64,000 nucleotides of DNA from Clostridium sp. CAG:288. Its GTDB lineage: Bacteria; Bacillota_I; Bacilli_A; RFN20; CAG-288. The position numbers and the translations under genes are program-made. The stretch is taken from assembly GCA_000437395.1 (NCBI GenBank), contig FR898164.1, positions 1 to 64,000 on the forward strand, in the 5' to 3' direction. Positions 60,125 through 64,000 of this stretch are shown here, in pieces (the first letter of the stretch is position 1; every line of letters starts with the position of its first letter). The notes beneath the pieces are model-generated. The model was not told the origin of the DNA. It made no database searches and worked only from the letters and a program-made list of their open reading frames with translations.

Positions 60125-60799
60125 ATGTTTAATATACTTGTAGTTGAAGATAACTTAGATTTAAGAGAATTATTTGTCACAACAATTAATAATGCAGGCT
60201 ATAGAGCTTTTGGTGCAACTGATGGACTAGATGCATTAAATTTAATGGACAACACACACATCGATTTAATTGTTGCTGATATTATGATGCCCAAAATGAG
60301 CGGCTATGAACTGACAAAAGAACTTAGAAGTTTAGGTAACAGTATACCAATTCTCATGGTTACTGCTAAAGATGATTACGATTCTTTGCAAAAAGGTTTC
60401 TCTTTTGGTGCTGATGACTATATGATTAAACCTGTTAACGTAAATGAACTCCTTTTAAGAATACAAGCTTTGTTAAGAAGAGCTAGAATTAATTCTGAAA
60501 AGAAAATCGTTATCGGATCTACAATTATTGATTACGAATCAATGACGGTAAAATATAACGATGATGATATTGTCTTACCATTAAAAGAATTCAATCTCTT
60601 ATTTAAACTACTTTCTTTCCCTGGAAAAATATTTACTAGACAACAATTGATGGATGAAATTTGGGGTATGGATTCTGAAACAGATGATAGAACTATTAAC
60701 ACTCATATAAATAGACTTAGAGAAAGATTTTCAAACAATCAAGATTTTGAAATTGTTACGATAAGAGGTTTAGGATATAAGGCGGTCAAAAAACAATGA
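60125..60799 (+). CDS. OmpR/PhoB-family response regulator
   Basis: Transcriptional regulator of 224 aa. Receiver domain with phospho-acceptor Asp52 in LIVADIMMPKMSG and the conserved MVTAKDD and DDYMIKPV segments; C-terminal winged helix ending NTHINRLRERF and TIRGLGYKAV. The longer reading from 60065 has no ribosome site, while ATG 60125 follows AGGAG. It overlaps the kinase gene by ATGA. Confidence 0.96.
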   Translation: MFNILVVEDNLDLRELFVTTINNAGYRAFGATDGLDALNLMDNTHIDLIVADIMMPKMSGYELTKELRSLGNSIPILMVTAKDDYDSLQKGFSFGADDYMIKPVNVNELLLRIQALLRRARINSEKKIVIGSTIIDYESMTVKYNDDDIVLPLKEFNLLFKLLSFPGKIFTRQQLMDEIWGMDSETDDRTINTHINRLRERFSNNQDFEIVTIRGLGYKAVKKQ

Positions 60800-61854
60800 A
60801 AAGCAAAAACAAAATTAAAGCGATTAATCCAAAACTATGGCTATATTTTTGTATTGCCTTTATGTTTTCTCTGTTATCAGTCATATTTATCAGTGCGATA
60901 GTTATATCAATTCTCTATTTCTTTGGCTTATTTAGCAATTCTAATGCTGATAGATCTTTCTTCTTACCTTTATTGTTAATGGTTATTATATCGATTCTTC
61001 TAGGTCTTATAGTTTCCATTTTTATCGGCAAAGTATTTTTAAAGCCTTTAGAAGAACTTAATAAAGGACTTCACGAAGTTGCTAAAGGAAATTTTGCTAT
61101 TAGAGTAGAAGAAGAATCAAGTTTAAAAGAAGTAAACGATATGCTTAAAAACTTTAACTCTATGGCCGAAGCTCTATCGAGCATTGAAACTTTAAGAACT
61201 GATTTTGTAGCTAATGTTTCTCACGAGTTTAAAACACCATTAGCAGCTATTGAAGGATATGCAACTTTACTTCAAAGTGAGAATTTATCTAAAGAAAAAC
61301 ACGATGAATATATAAATAAGTTAATTAATAATACACATAAATTATCAACATTAACCGGAAACATTCTTCAACTTTCTAAATTAGAAAATCAAAATTCATC
61401 TAATCTTGAAAAAGAAAAATTTAATCTTTCTGAGCAATTAAGACAAGCTATTTTATCTTTAGAATCTAAATGGGAAAGTAAAAATATAAACTTTGATTTG
61501 AACTTTGATGAAATTTATTATTATGGTGACTCTGGTCTAATTAATCACATTTGGACTAATATAATTAGTAACGCTATCAAGTTTAGTCCTGAAAATAGCA
61601 CTATCGTTTTAGAAGCAAGTGAAAATACTAAAGAAATAGTTGTCAAGATTAAAGATCATGGTTGTGGCATAGCTAAGGAAAATATTAACAAAATTTTCGA
61701 CAAGTTTTATCAAGTGGATACAACACACCACTCTGAAGGTAACGGTTTAGGATTAGCGTTAGTTTGGAGAATAATAAAAATTATTAACGCTTCAATAGAA
61801 GTCGAAAGCGAATTAAATTGCGGTTCTACTTTCACTATTCATTTACCTAAGTAA
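60796..61854 (+). CDS. Sensor histidine kinase
   Basis: Membrane kinase of 352 aa, partner of the response regulator. Two helices (about 15-43 and 56-80) enclose a very short outside loop of about 12 residues, so it may sense within the membrane or through its partners. HAMP (81-130), HisKA with the phosphorylated His143 in NVSHEFKTPLAA, and the HATPase domain (IISNAIKFSPENS, KDHGCGIAKENINKIFDKF, GNGLGLALV). Confidence 0.95.
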   Translation: MKSKNKIKAINPKLWLYFCIAFMFSLLSVIFISAIVISILYFFGLFSNSNADRSFFLPLLLMVIISILLGLIVSIFIGKVFLKPLEELNKGLHEVAKGNFAIRVEEESSLKEVNDMLKNFNSMAEALSSIETLRTDFVANVSHEFKTPLAAIEGYATLLQSENLSKEKHDEYINKLINNTHKLSTLTGNILQLSKLENQNSSNLEKEKFNLSEQLRQAILSLESKWESKNINFDLNFDEIYYYGDSGLINHIWTNIISNAIKFSPENSTIVLEASENTKEIVVKIKDHGCGIAKENINKIFDKFYQVDTTHHSEGNGLGLALVWRIIKIINASIEVESELNCGSTFTIHLPK

Positions 61855-61954
61855 CAAAATTAACACTAAAAATAAGATATAATCGATTTATAGACATATT
61901 AGTTATAAATTAAACATCTTTTTTACATTAAATAAACACTTTAAAATATACTTT

Positions 61955-61982
61955 TTGAAGTACTCTTGATATACTATATAAT
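61955..61982 (+). promoter_or_regulatory. Predicted promoter of degV
   Basis: TTGAAG, 16 bp, TATAAT, leaving a leader of about 37 nt. Confidence 0.6.
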
Positions 61983-62026
61983 GATTTTAGTACAAAAACA
62001 CAAATTATTATAAACAGGGGGAAACA

Positions 62027-62902
62027 ATGTCCAAAGAATATGTCATTTTAACCGATTCATGCTCTGATTTATCTCAAGAGCTTGTCGATAAGTGCAATAT
62101 TGAAGTATTGCCATTACAATTTGAGATAGGTGGAAAAACATACAATCACTATCCAGATGGTCGTGAATACGATTTTAAAAAATTCTATGTCGATATGCGA
62201 GCTAAAAAAATCGCACGTACATCTCAAATTACACCTTCAACATTTATCGCTAAATTTGAAGAATTACTCAAAAAAACAAATAACATTATGTTAATTAGTT
62301 TTGGTAGTGCATTAAGCGGAACATATAACAGCGCTTGTACAGCTGCCGGTTTAGTTAAAGAAAATCATCCAGAAGCAAACATTATCGTTATCGATTCACT
62401 TTGTGCTTCATGTGGTCAAGGACTATTAGTCTATTTAGCATGCAAAAACAGAGACGAAGGAATGTCTATGGAAGAAAACACTAAATGGATCGAAGATAAC
62501 AAGTTGCATATTGCTCACTGGTTTACAGTTGACGATTTAGGCGCTTTAAAAAGAGGTGGTCGTTTAACAGCCACTAAAGCTGCACTTGCTACAGCATTAG
62601 GTATCAAACCAGTTTTACACGTCGATGATTTGGGTAGACTTATACCAATGGTTAATACTAGAGGTAGAAAGAAAGCTATTGCTATTATGCTTCAACAATT
62701 TAAGGAAACTGCAGTCGAACCAGAAAACCAAGTTGTATTTGTAACTCATGGCGATGATTTTGAAACAGCTCAAATTATTGGTAAAGAGTTACTCGAAACA
62801 TATCACGTCAAAGAAGTAGTTTACTCAACAATGGGGCCAATTATCGGAGCTCATACTGGTGCAAATTGCTTGGTTATTGCTTTCTACGCAACAAAAAGAT
62901 AA
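62027..62902 (+). CDS. DegV family fatty-acid-binding protein
   Basis: Cytoplasmic protein of 291 aa. DegV proteins bind a fatty acid; FakB members present it to the kinase FakA. Here ILTDSCSDLS, GREYDFKKFYVDMRAKKIA and TSQITPSTF, SFGSALSGTYNSA, VIDSLCASCGQGLLV, DLGALKRGGRLTATKAALAT and THTGAN-like GAHTGANCLVIAF match the family fully. Ribosome site CAGGGGG. Confidence 0.93.
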   Translation: MSKEYVILTDSCSDLSQELVDKCNIEVLPLQFEIGGKTYNHYPDGREYDFKKFYVDMRAKKIARTSQITPSTFIAKFEELLKKTNNIMLISFGSALSGTYNSACTAAGLVKENHPEANIIVIDSLCASCGQGLLVYLACKNRDEGMSMEENTKWIEDNKLHIAHWFTVDDLGALKRGGRLTATKAALATALGIKPVLHVDDLGRLIPMVNTRGRKKAIAIMLQQFKETAVEPENQVVFVTHGDDFETAQIIGKELLETYHVKEVVYSTMGPIIGAHTGANCLVIAFYATKR

Positions 62903-62919
62903 AAAGATAAGGAGAAAAA

Positions 62920-64000
62920 ATGGAACTATCTGAAGAACTTAAAAAATCTAGATTAAAAGTCTATGCACTAGGTGGTCTAGATGAAAATGGTAAAAACTTA
63001 TATTGTATCGAAATGGATAACGATATTTTTGTTATCGAATGTGGTTTAAAGTATCCTGATAGAACTTCACCAGGTGTTGATATAGTTATACCTAATTTTA
63101 GCTATTTGGAAGAAAATAAGGATAGAATTAAAGCTGTAATTATATCTCATGGTCATGACGATCAATATGGATCATTACCTTTCTTACTTAAAATTGTTAA
63201 TGTTCCAGTCTACGCAACACCAACAACCATTTCACTTATTAAAATTGATTACGAAAAAAAGTTTAAAGGCGTAAAATTTAATTTTATCCCGGTTGAACCT
63301 TCATCAAATAAAATTATTTGTGGTCACAAGTTTTGCTTCTTTTCTACAACTCATTCAGTCAGTGATTCTTTTGGTTTTGCCGTTGAAACACCTTATGGAA
63401 ATATCGTTTACACTGGTGATTTTATCTCCGATTTCGGATCTATGGAAAAATTCACCTTTGACTTGCCAAAAGCAGCTAAATTAGCGGAAACAAAAGATAC
63501 ACTTCTTCTTTTATCTGAATCAAGTGGTGCTGATAAACCTGGTATTGCCTCACCAAACCATAAAATTACTCCGCTAATTCACCAATATATCGAAGATCCA
63601 GAAGGAAGAACATTTATCGCTTTATACACTCAAAACTTCTACAATAACTTTGAAGTAATAGACTTAGCCGTTAAAAATGGTAAAAAAATATGCTTAACAA
63701 ACCAAACTTTAATTAATGCTTTACCATTATTAAATCAAAACGGAAACTTTATTATTCCTAAAGCTAACTATTTACCTATCGAAGAAATTGGTCGTGTAGC
63801 ACCAACTGATGTTGTTATACTTGTTACTGGTCAAGGTGAAGAAATATTTGACTTTATGAAAGCTATCGGTAACGGTGCAACAAAGATACACGCTTTAACC
63901 CTTTCAGAAAAAGACACATTTATCGTTGCCTGTCCAAGTGTACCAGCAACTGAAACACTAGCAACTGAAGCAATCGATGCTATATATAGAACTGGAGCTA
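62920..64000 (+). CDS. RNase J-family metallo-beta-lactamase ribonuclease, 3' end outside the window
   Basis: The first 360 residues of a protein that runs off the window; the frame is open from ATG 62920 (ribosome site AAGGAG) to the end. It begins MELSEELKKSRLKVYALGGL and continues LDENGKNLYCIEMDND like RNase J. The first metal motif reads SHGHDDQYGSLP: the second-site His of HxHxDH is Gln. TTHSVSDSFGFAVETPYGN and YTGDF follow, and SESSGADKPG replaces the usual SDSTNAERPG. It is most like the RNase J2 type, which also has a changed active site and works with J1. It follows degV by 17 bp. Confidence 0.85.
   Translation, partial: MELSEELKKSRLKVYALGGLDENGKNLYCIEMDNDIFVIECGLKYPDRTSPGVDIVIPNFSYLEENKDRIKAVIISHGHDDQYGSLPFLLKIVNVPVYATPTTISLIKIDYEKKFKGVKFNFIPVEPSSNKIICGHKFCFFSTTHSVSDSFGFAVETPYGNIVYTGDFISDFGSMEKFTFDLPKAAKLAETKDTLLLLSESSGADKPGIASPNHKITPLIHQYIEDPEGRTFIALYTQNFYNNFEVIDLAVKNGKKICLTNQTLINALPLLNQNGNFIIPKANYLPIEEIGRVAPTDVVILVTGQGEEIFDFMKAIGNGATKIHALTLSEKDTFIVACPSVPATETLATEAIDAIYRTGA

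Overview
The window is one continuous stretch of a low-GC chromosome. TGA is used as a stop (alaS, hrcA and others) and Shine-Dalgarno sites of the AAGGAGG type are common. The hrcA-grpE-dnaK-dnaJ order with CIRCE sites, a T-box before alaS, the alaS-ruvX-DUF1292 cluster, paired RNase J-type enzymes, MsmX/UgpC-type sugar ABC transport and Ser/Thr-rich lipoproteins point to an uncultured member of the Bacilli close to the Erysipelotrichia/Mollicutes, probably gut-associated. This placement is inferred from gene content only.

Layout. 1-9.2 kb (minus strand): a Kef-type antiporter with a PII-like protein, then a housekeeping run (lipoprotein, tex, Asp23/Gls24, membrane protein, nusB, xseA, xseB, dxs). 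9.3-11.4 kb (plus): a DUF3737 beta-helix protein and a two-gene chromate-type transporter. 11.4-15.9 kb (minus): DUF1292 protein with a His/Cys tail, ruvX, alaS behind a T-box, and a membrane-protein pair. 16.2-18.6 kb: an M6-like secreted metalloprotease. 18.7-23.5 kb: the class I heat-shock operon with two CIRCE-spaced operators. 23.6-27.3 kb: a three-gene FtsX/MacB-like ABC system in which one ATPase has lost its catalytic motifs. 27.4-29.96 kb: a small accessory island with a truncated Rhs C-terminal module, two paralogous small membrane proteins (possible immunity proteins), a 40-residue peptide and a duplicated promoter.

30.0-45.8 kb is an alpha-mannan/mannoside utilisation locus. A lipoprotein GH76, a sugar-binding lipoprotein and two permeases take up mannosides; GH125 and GH38 mannosidases cut them; a ROK kinase and ManA carry mannose to fructose-6-phosphate. 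The transport ATPase is divergent and a GntR/LacI-type regulator follows it. A perfect 19-bp palindrome overlaps the predicted operon promoter.

45.9-50.2 kb holds a 934-residue repeat-built surface lipoprotein, a SipW-type signal peptidase and a truncated exported protein. 50.2-52.9 kb makes CDP-ribitol (TarI/TarJ) next to a LicD-family transferase. 52.9-57.0 kb: TetR regulator with divergent aldo/keto reductase, HdeD-like protein and oleate hydratase. 57.3-57.5 kb: tRNA-Phe and tRNA-Asp. 57.6-64.0 kb: M48 peptidase with TPR-like tail, a 51-residue small protein with a structured 3' region, a two-component system, DegV, and an RNase J-family gene that runs off the window and lacks a metal-binding His.

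No CRISPR array, insertion sequence, prophage or rRNA gene was seen.
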